Shown: positions 31,886 to 45,200 of the stretch, piece by piece | How the letters are laid out: each line of letters opens with the position of its first letter | Position numbering within the stretch: position 1 is the first letter of the stretch | NCBI RefSeq assembly: GCF_933775445.1 | Contig: NW_026089405.1 | Span: 62,001-126,000, forward strand | Direction: 5' to 3' | Source of the DNA: Argentina anserina | Lineage: Eukaryota; Streptophyta; Magnoliopsida; Rosales; Rosaceae | DNA: 64,000 bases | Program-made: the position numbers and the translations under genes | Notes under the pieces: model-generated | Told to the model about the DNA's origin: nothing | The model's database searches: none | The model's input: only the letters and a program-made list of their open reading frames with translations

Positions 31886-34235
31886 TGAGTATGTTTACAA
31901 TTGCAATTTGAGTATCTTTTCAATTCTCGTTTGAGTATCTTTCTGTAAGCCTTTCTGATGCGAGTTTCTATTGAATTTGAGAGTGTTTCCAGTGTGGGCG
32001 TGTGTTTCTTTCAAACTGAGTATCTTTCTATCGTTTGAGTATGTTTACTATTGCACTTTGAGTATCTTTTCAATTCTCGTTTGAGTATCTTTCTATAAGC
32101 CTTTCTGTCGCGAATTACTATTGAATTTGAGAGTGTTTCCAGTGTGGGCGTGTGTTTCTTTCAAACTGAGTATCTTTCTATCGTTTGAGTATGTTTACTA
32201 TTGCACTTTAAGTATCTTTTCAATTCTCGTTTGAGTATCTTTCTGTAAGGCTTTCTGATGCGAGTTTCTATTGAATTTTAGAGTGTTTCGAGTGTGGGCG
32301 TGTGTTTCTTTCAAACTGAGTATCTTTCTACCGTTTGAGTATGTTTACTATTGCACTTTCAGTATCTTTTCAATTCTCCTTTGAGTATCTTTCTGTAAGC
32401 CTTTCTGATGCGAGTTTCTATTGAATTTGAGAGTGTTTCCAGTGTGGGCGTGTGTTTCTTTCAAACTGAGTATCTTTCTACCGTTTGAGTATGTTTACTA
32501 TTGCACTTTGAGTATCTTTTCAATTCTCGTTTGAGTATCTTTCTGAACGGCTTTCGATGCGAGTTTCTATTGAATTTGAGAGTGTTTCCAGTGTGGGCGT
32601 GTGTTTCTTTCCAACTGAGTATCTTTCTATCGTTTGAGTATGTTTACTATTGCAATTTGAGTATGTTTTCAATTCTCGTTTGAGTATCTTTTTGAACGGC
32701 TTTCGATGCGAGTTTTTCTTGAATTTGAGAGTGTTTCCAGTGTGGGCGTGTGTTTCTTTCAAACTGAGTATCTTTCTACCGTTTGAGTATGTTTACTATT
32801 GCACTTTGAGTATCTTTTCAATTCTCCTTTGAGTATCTTTCTGTACGCCTTTCTGATGCGAGTTTCTATCGAATTTGAGAGTGTTTCCAGTGTGGGCGTG
32901 TGTTTCTTTCAAACTGAGTATCTTTCTACCGTTTGAGTATGTTTACTATTGCACTTTGAGTATCTTTTCAATTCTCGTTTGAGTATCTTTCTGAACGGCT
33001 TTCTGATGCGAGTTTCTATTGAATTTGAGAGTGTTTCCAGTGTGGGCGTGTGTTTCTTTCAAACTGAGTATCTTTCTACCGTTTGAGTATGTTTACTATT
33101 GCACTTTGAGTATCTTTTCAATTCTCGTTTGAGTATCTTTCTGTAAGCCTTTCTGATGCGAGTTTCTATTGAATTTGAGAGTGTTTCCAGTGTGGGCGTG
33201 TGTTTCTTTCAAACTGAGTATCTTTCTATCGTTTGAGTATGTTTACTATTGCACTTTGAGTATCTTTTCAATTCTCGTTTGAGTATCTTTCTGTAAGGCT
33301 TTCTGATGCGAGTTTCTATTGAATTTTAGAGTGTTTCGAGTGTGGGCGTGTGTTTCTTTCAAACTGAGTATCTTTCTACCGTTTGAGTATGTTTACTATT
33401 GCACTTTGAGTATCTTTTCAATTCTCGTTTGAGTATCTTTCTGAACGGCTTTCTGATGCGAGTTTCTATTGAATTTGAGAGTGTTTCCAGTGTGGGCGTG
33501 TGTTTCTTTCAAACTGAGTATCTTTCTACCGTTTGAGTATGTTTACTATGGCACTTTGAGTATCTTTTCCATTCTCGTTTGAGTATCTTTCTGAACGGCT
33601 TTCGATGCGAGTTTTTCTTGAATTTGAGAGTATTTCCAGTGTGGGCGTATGTTTCTTTCCAACTGAGTATCTTTCTATCGTTTGAATATCTTTCTGTAAG
33701 GCTTTCTGATGCGAGTTTCTATTGAATTGGAGAATGTTTCCAGTGTGGGCGTGTGTTTCTTTCAAACTGAGTATCTTTCTACCGTTTGAGTATGTTTACT
33801 ATTGCACTTTGAGTATCTTTTCAATTCTCGTTTGAGTATCTTTCTGTAAGCCTTTCTGATGCGAGTTTCTATTGAATTTGAGAGTGTTTCCAGTGTGGGC
33901 GTGTGTTTCTTTCAAACTGAGTATCTTTCTATCGTTTGAGTATGTTTACTATTGCACTTTGAGTATCTTTTCAATTCTCGTTTGAGTATCTTTCTGTAAG
34001 GCTTTCTGATGCGAGTTTCTATTAAATTTTAGAGTGTTTCCAGTGTGGGCGTGTGTTTCTTTCAAACTGAGTATCTTTCTACCGTTTGAGTATGTTTACT
34101 ATTGCACTTTGAGTATCTTTTCAATTCTCGTTTGAGTATCTTTCTGAACGGCTTTCGATGCGAGTTTTTCTTGAATTTGAGAGTATTTCCAGTGTGGGCG
34201 TATGTTTCTTTCCAACTGAGTATCTTTCTATCGTT

Positions 34236-34240
34236 TGAGT
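34236..34240. other. Paralogous empty insertion site (TGAGT, single copy)
   Basis: The flanking monomers match both flanks of the retrotransposon: GGGCGTATG and TTTCCAACTGAG to the left, ATGTTTACAATTGCAATTTG to the right, with TGAGT present once. Equivalent empty sites are at 9207, 35688, 40838, 41586, 45433, 46181, 50029, 51527 and 55374. They give the pre-insertion state directly and confirm the duplication length. Confidence 0.85.
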
Positions 34241-36302
34241 ATGTTTACAATTGCAATTTGAGTATCTTTTCAATTCTCGTTTGAGTATCTTTCTGTAAGC
34301 CTTTCTGATGCGAGTTTCTATTGAATTTGAGAGTGTTTCCAGTGTGGGCGTGTGTTTCTTTCAAACTGAGTATCTTTCTATCGTTTGAGTATGTTTACTA
34401 TTGCACTTTGAGTATCTTTTCAATTCTCGTTTGAGTATCTTTCTGTAAGCCTTTCTGTCGCGAATTTCTATTGAATTTGAGAGTGTTTCCAGTGTGGGCG
34501 TGTGTTTCTTTCAAACTGAGTATCTTTCTATCGTTTGAGTATGTTTACTATTGCACTTTAAGTATCTTTTCAATTCTCGTTTGAGTATCTTTCTGTAAGG
34601 CTTTCTGATGCGAGTTTCTATTGAATTTTAGAGTGTTTCGAGTGTGGGCGTGTGTTTCTTTCAAACTGAGTATCTTTCTACCGTTTGAGTATGTTTACTA
34701 TTGCACTTTGAGTATCTTTTCAATTCTCCTTTGAGTATCTTTCTGTAAGCCTTTCTGATGCGAGTTTCTATTGAATTTGAGAGTGTTTCCAGTGTGGGCG
34801 TGTGTTTCTTTCAAACTGAGTATCTTTCTACCGTTTGAGTATGTTTACTATTGCACTTTGAGTATCTTTTCAATTCTCGTTTGAGTATCTTTCTGAACGG
34901 CTTTCTGATGCGAGTTTCTATTGAATTTGAGAGTGTTTCCAGTGTGGGCGTGTGTTTCTTTCAAACTGAGTATCTTTCTACCGTTTGAGTATGTTTACTA
35001 TGGCACTTTGAGTATCTTTTCCATTCTCGTTTGAGTATCTTTCTGAACGGCTTTCGATGCGAGTTTTTCTTGAATTTGAGAGTATTTCCAGTGTGGGCGT
35101 ATGTTTCTTTCCAACTGAGTATCTTTCTATCGTTTGAATATCTTTCTGTAAGGCTTTCTGATGCGAGTTTCTATTGAATTGGAGAATGTTTCCAGTGTGG
35201 GCGTGTGTTTCTTTCAAACTGAGTATCTTTCTACCGTTTGAGTATGTTTACTATTGCACTTTGAGTATCTTTTCAATTCTCGTTTGAGTATCTTTCTGTA
35301 AGCCTTTCTGATGCGAGTTTCTATTGAATTTGAGAGTGTTTCCAGTGTGGGCGTGTGTTTCTTTCAAACTGAGTATCTTTCTATCGTTTGAGTATGTTTA
35401 CTATTGCACTTTGAGTATCTTTTCAATTCTCGTTTGAGTATCTTTCTGTAAGGCTTTCTGATGCGAGTTTCTATTAAATTTTAGAGTGTTTCCAGTGTGG
35501 GCGTGTGTTTCTTTCAAACTGAGTATCTTTCTACCGTTTGAGTATGTTTACTATTGCACTTTGAGTATCTTTTCAATTCTCGTTTGAGTATCTTTCTGAA
35601 CGGCTTTCGATGCGAGTTTTTCTTGAATTTGAGAGTATTTCCAGTGTGGGCGTATGTTTCTTTCCAACTGAGTATCTTTCTATCGTTTGAGTATGTTTAC
35701 AATTGCAATTTGAGTATCTTTTCAATTCTCGTTTGAGTATCTTTCTGTAAGGCTTTCTGATGCGAGTTTCTATTGAATTTGAGAGTGTTTCCAGTGTGGG
35801 CGTGTGTTTCTTTCAAACTGAGTATCTTTCTATCGTTTGAGTATGTTTACTATTGCACTTTGAGTATCTTTTCAATTCTCGTTTGAGTATCTTTCTATAA
35901 GCCTTTCTGTCGCGAATTTCTATTGAATTTGAGAGTGTTTCCAGTGTGGGCGTGTGTTTCTTTCAAACTGAGTATCTTTCTAACGTTTGAGTATGTTTAC
36001 TATTGCACTTTAAGTATCTTTTCAATTCTCGTTTGAGTATCTTTCTGTAAGGCTTTCTGATGCGAGTTTCTATTGAATTTTAGAGTGTTTCGAGTGTGGG
36101 CGTGTGTTTCTTTCAAACTGAGTATCTTTCTACCGTTTGAGTATGTTTACTATTGCACTTTGAGTATCTTTTCAATTCTCCTTTGAGTATCTTTCTGTAA
36201 GCCTTTCTGATGCGAGTTTCTATTGAATTTGAGAGTGTTTCCAGTGTGGGCGTGTGTTTCTTTCAAACTGAGTATCTTTCTACCGTTTGAGTATGTTTAC
36301 TA

Positions 36303-39300
36303 TTGCACTTTGAGTATCTTTTCAATTCTCGTTTGAGTATCTTTCTGAACGGCTTTCGATGCGAGTTTCTATTGAATTTGAGAGTGTTTCCAGTGTGGGC
36401 GTGTGTTTCTTTCCAACTGAGTATCTTTCTATCGTTTGAGTATGTTTACTATTGCAATTTGAGTATATTTTCAATTCTCGTTTGAGTATCTTTTTGAACG
36501 GCTTTCGATGCGAGTTTTTCTTGAATTTGAGAGTGTTTCCAGTGTGGGCGTGTGTTTCTTTCAAACTGAGTATCTTTCTACCGTTTGAGTATGTTTACTA
36601 TTGCACTTTGAGTATCTTTTCAATTCTCCTTTGAGTATCTTTCTGTACGCCTTTCTGATGCGAGTTTCTATCGAATTTGAGAGTGTTTCCAGTGTGGGCG
36701 TGTGTTTCTTTCAAACTGAGTATCTTTCTACCGTTTGAGTATGTTTACTATTGCACTTTGAGTATCTTTTCAATTCTCGTTTGAGTATCTTTCTGAACGG
36801 CTTTCTGATGCGAGTTTCTATTGAATTTGAGAGTGTTTCCAGTGTGGGCGTGTGTTTCTTTCAAACTGAGTATCTTTCTACCGTTTGAGTATGTTTACTA
36901 TTGCACTTTGAGTATCTTTTCAATTCTCGTTTGAGTATCTTTCTGTAAGCCTTTCTGATGCGAGTTTCTATTGAATTTGAGAGTGTTTCCAGTGTGGGCG
37001 TGTGTTTCTTTCAAACTGAGTATCTTTCTATCGTTTGAGTATGTTTACTATTGCACTTTGAGCATCTTTTCAATTCTCGTTTGAGTATCTTTCTGTAAGG
37101 CTTTCTGATGCGAGTTTCTATTGAATTTTAGAGTGTTTCGAGTGTGGGCGTGTGTTTCTTTCAAACTGAGTATCTTTCTATCGTTTCAGTATGTTTACTA
37201 TTGCAATTTTAGTATCTTTTCAATTCTCGTTTGAGTATCTTTCTGAACGGCTTTCGATGCGAGTTTTTCTTGAATTTGAGAGTATTTCCAGTGTGGGCGT
37301 GTGTTTCTTTCAAACTGAGTATCTTTCTACCGTTTGAGTATGTTTACTATTGCACTTTAAGTATCTTTTCAATTCTCGTTTGAGTATCTTTCTGAACGGC
37401 TTTCGATGCGAGTTTTTCTTGAATTTGAGAGTATTTCCAGTGTGGGCGTGTGTTTCTTTCAAACTGAGTATCTTTCTACCGTTTGAGTATGTTTACTATT
37501 GCACTTTAAGTATCTTTTCAATTCTCGTTTGAGTATCTTTCTGAATGGCTTTCGATGCGAGTTTTTCTTGAATTTGAGAGTGTTTCCAGTGTGGGCGTGT
37601 GTTTCTTTCAAACTGAGTATCTTTCTACCGTTTGAGTATGTTTACTATTGCACTTTGAGTATCTTTTCAATTCTCGTTTGAGTATCTTTCTGTAAGCCTT
37701 TCTGATGCGAGTTTCTATTGAATTTGAGAGTGTTTCCAGTGTGGGCGTGTGTTTCTTTCAAACTGAGTATCTTTCTATCGTTTGAGTATGTTTACTATTG
37801 CACTTTCAGTATCTTTTCAATTCTCGTTTGAGTATCTTTCTATAAGCCTTTCTGTCGCGAATTTCTATTGAATTTGAGAGTGTTTCCAGTGTGGGCGTGT
37901 GTTTCTTTCAAACTGAGTATCTTTCTATCGTTTGAGTATGTTTACTATTGCACTTTGAGTATCTTTTCAATTCTCGTTTGAGTATCTTTCTGTAAGGCTT
38001 TCTGATGCGAGTTTCTATTGAATTTGAGAGTGTTTCCAGTGTGGGCGTGTGTTTCTTTCAAACTGAGTATCTTTCTACCGTTTGAGTATGTTTACTATTG
38101 CACTTTGAGTATCTTTTCAATTCTCCTTTGAGTATCTTTCTGTACGCCTTTCTGATGCGAGTTTCTATCGAATTTGAGAGTGTTTCCAGTGTGGGCGTGT
38201 GTTTCTTTCAAACTGAGTATCTTTCTACCGTTTGAGTATGTTTACTATTGCACTTTGAGTATCTTTTCAATTCTCGTTTGAGTATCTTTCTGAACGGCTT
38301 TCTGATGCGAGTTTCTATTGAATTTGAGAGTGTTTCCAGTGTGGGCGTGTGTTTCTTTCAAACTGAGTATCTTTCTACCGTTTGAGTATGTTTACTATTG
38401 CACTTTGAGTATCTTTTCAATTCTCGTTTGAGTATCTTTCTGTAAGCCTTTCTGATGCGAGTTTCTATTGAATTTGAGAGTGTTTCCAGTGTGGGCGTGT
38501 GTTTCTTTCAAACTGAGTATCTTTCTATCGTTTGAGTATGTTTACTATTGCACTTTGAGTATCTTTTCAATTCTCGTTTGAGTATCTTTCTGTAAGGTTT
38601 TCTGATGCGAGTTTCTATTGAATTTTAGAGTGTTTCGAGTGTGGGCGTGTGTTTCTTTCAAACTGAGTATCTTTCTACCGTTTGAGTATGTTTACTATTG
38701 CACTTTGAGTATCTTTTCAATTCTCGTTTGAGTATCTTTCTGAACGGCTTTCTGATGCGAGTTTCTATTGAATTTGAGAGTGTTTCCAGTGTGGGCGTGT
38801 GTTTCTTTCAAACTGAGTATCTTTCTACCGTTTGAGTATGTTTACTATGGCACTTTGAGTATCTTTTCCATTCTCGTTTGAGTATCTTTCTGAACGGCTT
38901 TCGATGCGAGTTTTTCTTGAATTTGAGAGTATTTCCAGTGTGGGCGTATGTTTCTTTCCAACTGAGTATCTTTCTATCGTTTGAATATCTTTCTGTAAGG
39001 CTTTCTGATGCGAGTTTCTATTGAATTGGAGAATGTTTCCAGTGTGGGCGTGTGTTTCTTTCAAACTGAGTATCTTTCTACCGTTTGAGTATGTTTACTA
39101 TTGCACTTTGAGTATCTTTTCAATTCTCGTTTGAGTATCTTTCTGTAAGCCTTTCTGATGCGAGTTTCTATTGAATTTGAGAGTGTTTCCAGTGTGGGCG
39201 TGTGTTTCTTTCAAACTGAGTATCTTTCTATCGTTTGAGTATGTTTACTATTGCACTTTGAGTATCTTTTCAATTCTCGTTTGAGTATCTTTCTGTAAGG

Positions 39301-42200
39301 CTTTCTGATGCGAGTTTCTATTGAATTTGAGAGTGTTTCCAGTGTGGGCGTGTGTTTCTTTCAAACTGAGTATCTTTCTACCGTTTGAGTATGTTTACTA
39401 TTGCACTTTGAGTATCTTTTCAATTCTCCTTTGAGTATCTTTCTGTACGCCTTTCTGATGCGAGTTTCTATCGAATTTGAGAGTGTTTCCAGTGTGGGCG
39501 TGTGTTTCTTTCAAACTGAGTATCTTTCTACCGTTTGAGTATGTTTACTATTGCACTTTGAGTATCTTTTCAATTCTCGTTTGAGTATCTTTCTGAACGG
39601 CTTTCTGATGCGAGTTTCTATTGAATTTGAGAGTGTTTCCAGTGTGGGCGTGTGTTTCTTTCAAACTGAGTATCTTTCTACCGTTTGAGTATGTTTACTA
39701 TTGCACTTTGAGTATCTTTTCAATTCTCGTTTGAGTATCTTTCTGTAAGCCTTTCTGATGCGAGTTTCTATTGAATTTGAGAGTGTTTCCAGTGTGGGCG
39801 TGTGTTTCTTTCAAACTGAGTATCTTTCTATCGTTTGAGTATGTTTACTATTGCACTTTGAGTATCTTTTCAATTCTCGTTTGAGTATCTTTCTGTAAGG
39901 CTTTCTGATGCGAGTTTCTATTGAATTTTAGAGTGTTTCGAGTGTGGGCGTGTGTTTCTTTCAAACTGAGTATCTTTCTACCGTTTGAGTATGTTTACTA
40001 TTGCACTTTGAGTATCTTTTCAATTCTCGTTTGAGTATCTTTCTGAACGGCTTTCTGATGCGAGTTTCTATTGAATTTGAGAGTGTTTCCAGTGTGGGCG
40101 TGTGTTTCTTTCAAACTGAGTATCTTTCTACCGTTTGAGTATGTTTACTATGGCACTTTGAGTATCTTTTCCATTCTCGTTTGAGTATCTTTCTGAACGG
40201 CTTTCGATGCGAGTTTTTCTTGAATTTGAGAGTATTTCCAGTGTGGGCGTATGTTTCTTTCCAACTGAGTATCTTTCTATCGTTTGAATATCTTTCTGTA
40301 AGGCTTTCTGATGCGAGTTTCTATTGAATTGGAGAATGTTTCCAGTGTGGGCGTGTGTTTCTTTCAAACTGAGTATCTTTCTACCGTTTGAGTATGTTTA
40401 CTATTGCACTTTGAGTATCTTTTCAATTCTCGTTTGAGTATCTTTCTGTAAGCCTTTCTGATGCGAGTTTCTATTGAATTTGAGAGTGTTTCCAGTGTGG
40501 GCGTGTGTTTCTTTCAAACTGAGTATCTTTCTATCGTTTGAGTATGTTTACTATTGCACTTTGAGTATCTTTTCAATTCTCGTTTGAGTATCTTTCTGTA
40601 AGGCTTTCTGATGCGAGTTTCTATTAAATTTTAGAGTGTTTCCAGTGTGGGCGTGTGTTTCTTTCAAACTGAGTATCTTTCTACCGTTTGAGTATGTTTA
40701 CTATTGCACTTTGAGTATCTTTTCAATTCTCGTTTGAGTATCTTTCTGAACGGCTTTCGATGCGAGTTTTTCTTGAATTTGAGAGTATTTCCAGTGTGGG
40801 CGTATGTTTCTTTCCAACTGAGTATCTTTCTATCGTTTGAGTATGTTTACAATTGCAATTTGAGTATCTTTTCAATTCTCGTTTGAGTATCTTTCTGTAA
40901 GCCTTTCTGATGCGAGTTTCTATTGAATTTGAGAGTGTTTCCAGTGTGGGCGTGTGTTTCTTTCAAACTGAGTATCTTTCTATCGTTTGAGTATGTTTAC
41001 TATTGCACTTTGAGTATCTTTTCAATTCTCGTTTGAGTATCTTTCTGAACGGCTTTCTGATGCGAGTTTCTATTGAATTTGAGAGTGTTTCCAGTGTGGG
41101 CGTGTGTTTCTTTCAAACTGAGTATCTTTCTACCGTTTGAGTATGTTTACTATTGCACTTTGAGTATCTTTTCAATTCTCGTTTGAGTATCTTCCTGAAT
41201 GGCTTTCGATGCGAGTTTTTCTTGAATTTGAGAGTGTTTCCAGTGTGGGCGTGTGTTTCTTTCAAACTGAGTATCTTTCTATCGTTTGAGTATGTTTACT
41301 ATTGCACTTTGAGTATCTTTTCAATTCTCGTTTGAGTATCTTTCTGTAAGGCTTTCTGATGCGAGTTTCTATTAAATTTTAGAGTGTTTCCAGTGTGGGC
41401 GTGTGTTTCTTTCAAACTGAGTATCTTTCTACCGTTTGAGTATGTTTACTATTGCACTTTGAGTATCTTTTCAATTCTCGTTTGAGTATCTTTCTGAACG
41501 GCTTTCGATGCGAGTTTTTCTTGAATTTGAGAGTATTTCCAGTGTGGGCGTATGTTTCTTTCCAACTGAGTATCTTTCTATCGTTTGAGTATGTTTACAA
41601 TTGCAATTTGAGTATCTTTTCAATTCTCGTTTGAGTATCTTTCTGTAAGGCTTTCTGATGCGAGTTTCTATTGAATTTGAGAGTGTTTCCAGTGTGGGCG
41701 TGTGTTTCTTTCAAACTGAGTATCTTTCTATCGTTTGAGTATGTTTACTATTGCACTTTGAGTATCTTTTCAATTCTCGTTTGAGTATCTTTCTATAAGC
41801 CTTTCTGTCGCGAATTTCTATTGAATTTGAGAGTGTTTCCAGTGTGGGCGTGTGTTTCTTTCAAACTGAGTATCTTTCTATCGTTTGAGTATGTTTACTA
41901 TTGCACTTTAAGTATCTTTTCAATTCTCGTTTGAGTATCTTTCTGTAAGGCTTTCTGATGCGAGTTTCTATTGAATTTTAGAGTGTTTCGAGTGTGGGCG
42001 TGTGTTTCTTTCAAACTGAGTATCTTTCTACCGTTTGAGTATGTTTACTATTGCACTTTGAGTATCTTTTCAATTCTCGTTTGAGTATCTTTCTGTAAGC
42101 CTTTCTGATGCGAGTTTCTATTGAATTTGAGAGTGTTTCCAGTGTGGGCGTGTGTTTCTTTCAAACTGAGTATCTTTCTACCGTTTGAGTATGTTTACTA
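36303..42200. repeat. Higher-order repeat block R1 (5898 bp)
   Basis: This block starts with the GAACGG monomer carrying TTTCCAACTGAG and followed by the GAGTATATTTTC monomer. That pair recurs at 42201, 46796 and about 52141. R1 equals R2 plus one extra 1303-bp segment. Confidence 0.75.
37960..40565. repeat. Local 1303-bp tandem duplication inside R1
   Basis: Two adjacent copies, roughly 37960-39262 and 39263-40565, each hold a GTACGCC monomer (38142 and 39445) and the truncated 104-bp monomer (near 38990 and 40290). The unit is seven 150-bp monomers, one 149-bp and one 104-bp. Exact edges cannot be fixed by eye. Confidence 0.7.
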
Positions 42201-45200
42201 TTGCACTTTGAGTATCTTTTCAATTCTCGTTTGAGTATCTTTCTGAACGGCTTTCGATGCGAGTTTCTATTGAATTTGAGAGTGTTTCCAGTGTGGGCGT
42301 GTGTTTCTTTCCAACTGAGTATCTTTCTATCGTTTGAGTATGTTTACTATTGCAATTTGAGTATATTTTCAATTCTCGTTTGAGTATCTTTTTGAACGGC
42401 TTTCGATGCGAGTTTTTCTTGAATTTGAGAGTGTTTCCAGTGTGGGCGTGTGTTTCTTTCAAACTGAGTATCTTTCTACCGTTTGAGTATGTTTACTATT
42501 GCACTTTGAGTATCTTTTCAATTCTCCTTTGAGTATCTTTCTGTACGCCTTTCTGATGCGAGTTTCTATCGAATTTGAGAGTGTTTCCAGTGTGGGCGTG
42601 TGTTTCTTTCAAACTGAGTATCTTTCTACCGTTTGAGTATGTTTACTATTGCACTTTGAGTATCTTTTCAATTCTCGTTTGAGTATCTTTCTGAACGGCT
42701 TTCTGATGCGAGTTTCTATTGAATTTGAGAGTGTTTCCAGTGTGGGCGTGTGTTTCTTTCAAACTGAGTATCTTTCTACCGTTTGAGTATGTTTACTATT
42801 GCACTTTGAGTATCTTTTCAATTCTCGTTTGAGTATCTTTCTGTAAGCCTTTCTGATGCGAGTTTCTATTGAATTTGAGAGTGTTTCCAGTGTGGGCGTG
42901 TGTTTCTTTCAAACTGAGTATCTTTCTATCGTTTGAGTATGTTTACTATTGCACTTTGAGTATCTTTTCAATTCTCGTTTGAGTATCTTTCTGTAAGGCT
43001 TTCTGATGCGAGTTTCTATTGAATTTTAGAGTGTTTCGAGTGTGGGCGTGTGTTTCTTTCAAACTGAGTATCTTTCTATCGTTTCAGTATGTTTACTATT
43101 GCAATTTTAGTATCTTTTCAATTCTCGTTTGAGTATCTTTCTGAACGGCTTTCGATGCGAGTTTTTCTTGAATTTGAGAGTATTTCCAGTGTGGGCGTGT
43201 GTTTCTTTCAAACTGAGTATCTTTCTACCGTTTGAGTATGTTTACTATTGCACTTTAAGTATCTTTTCAATTCTCGTTTGAGTATCTTTCTGAACGGCTT
43301 TCGATGCGAGTTTTTCTTGAATTTGAGAGTATTTCCAGTGTGGGCGTGTGTTTCTTTCAAACTGAGTATCTTTCTACCGTTTGAGTATGTTTACTATTGC
43401 ACTTTAAGTATCTTTTCAATTCTCGTTTGAGTATCTTTCTGAATGGCTTTCGATGCGAGTTTTTCTTGAATTTGAGAGTGTTTCCAGTGTGGGCGTGTGT
43501 TTCTTTCAAACTGAGTATCTTTCTACCGTTTGAGTATGTTTACTATTGCACTTTGAGTATCTTTTCAATTCTCGTTTGAGTATCTTTCTGTAAGCCTTTC
43601 TGATGCGAGTTTCTATTGAATTTGAGAGTGTTTCCAGTGTGGGCGTGTGTTTCTTTCAAACTGAGTATCTTTCTATCGTTTGAGTATGTTTACTATTGCA
43701 CTTTCAGTATCTTTTCAATTCTCGTTTGAGTATCTTTCTATAAGCCTTTCTGTCGCGAATTTCTATTGAATTTGAGAGTGTTTCCAGTGTGGGCGTGTGT
43801 TTCTTTCAAACTGAGTATCTTTCTATCGTTTGAGTATGTTTACTATTGCACTTTGAGTATCTTTTCAATTCTCGTTTGAGTATCTTTCTGTAAGGCTTTC
43901 TGATGCGAGTTTCTATTGAATTTGAGAGTGTTTCCAGTGTGGGCGTGTGTTTCTTTCAAACTGAGTATCTTTCTACCGTTTGAGTATGTTTACTATTGCA
44001 CTTTGAGTATCTTTTCAATTCTCCTTTGAGTATCTTTCTGTACGCCTTTCTGATGCGAGTTTCTATCGAATTTGAGAGTGTTTCCAGTGTGGGCGTGTGT
44101 TTTTTTCAAACTGAGTATCTTTCTACCGTTTGAGTATGTTTACTATTGCACTTTGAGTATCTTTTCAATTCTCGTTTGAGTATCTTTCTGAACGGCTTTC
44201 TGATGCGAGTTTCTATTGAATTTGAGAGTGTTTCCAGTGTGGGCGTGTGTTTCTTTCAAACTGAGTATCTTTCTACCGTTTGAGTATGTTTACTATTGCA
44301 CTTTGAGTATCTTTTCAATTCTCGTTTGAGTATCTTTCTGTAAGCCTTTCTGATGCGAGTTTCTATTGAATTTGAGAGTGTTTCCAGTGTGGGCGTGTGT
44401 TTCTTTCAAACTGAGTATCTTTCTATCGTTTGAGTATGTTTACTATTGCACTTTGAGTATCTTTTCAATTCTCGTTTGAGTATCTTTCTGTAAGGCTTTC
44501 TGATGCGAGTTTCTACTGAATTTTAGAGTGTTTCGAGTGTGGGCGTGTGTTTCTTTCAAACTGAGTATCTTTCTACCGTTTGAGTATGTTTACTATTGCA
44601 CTTTGAGTATCTTTTCAATTCTCGTTTGAGTATCTTTCTGAACGGCTTTCTGATGCGAGTTTCTATTGAATTTGAGAGTGTTTCCAGTGTGGGCGTGTGT
44701 TTCTTTCAAACTGAGTATCTTTCTACCGTTTGAGTATGTTTACTATGGCACTTTGAGTATCTTTTCCATTCTCGTTTGAGTATCTTTCTGAACGGCTTTC
44801 GATGCGAGTTTTTCTTGAATTTGAGAGTATTTCCAGTGTGGGCGTATGTTTCTTTCCAACTGAGTATCTTTCTATCGTTTGAATATCTTTCTGTAAGGCT
44901 TTCTGATGCGAGTTTCTATTGAATTGGAGAATGTTTCCAGTGTGGGCGTGTGTTTCTTTCAAACTGAGTATCTTTCTACCGTTTGAGTATGTTTACTATT
45001 GCACTTTGAGTATCTTTTCAATTCTCGTTTGAGTATCTTTCTGTAAGCCTTTCTGATGCGAGTTTCTATTGAATTTGAGAGTGTTTCCAGTGTGGGCGTG
45101 TGTTTCTTTCAAACTGAGTATCTTTCTATCGTTTGAGTATGTTTACTATTGCAATTTGAGTATCTTTTCAATTCTCGTTTGAGTATCTTTCTGTAAGGCT

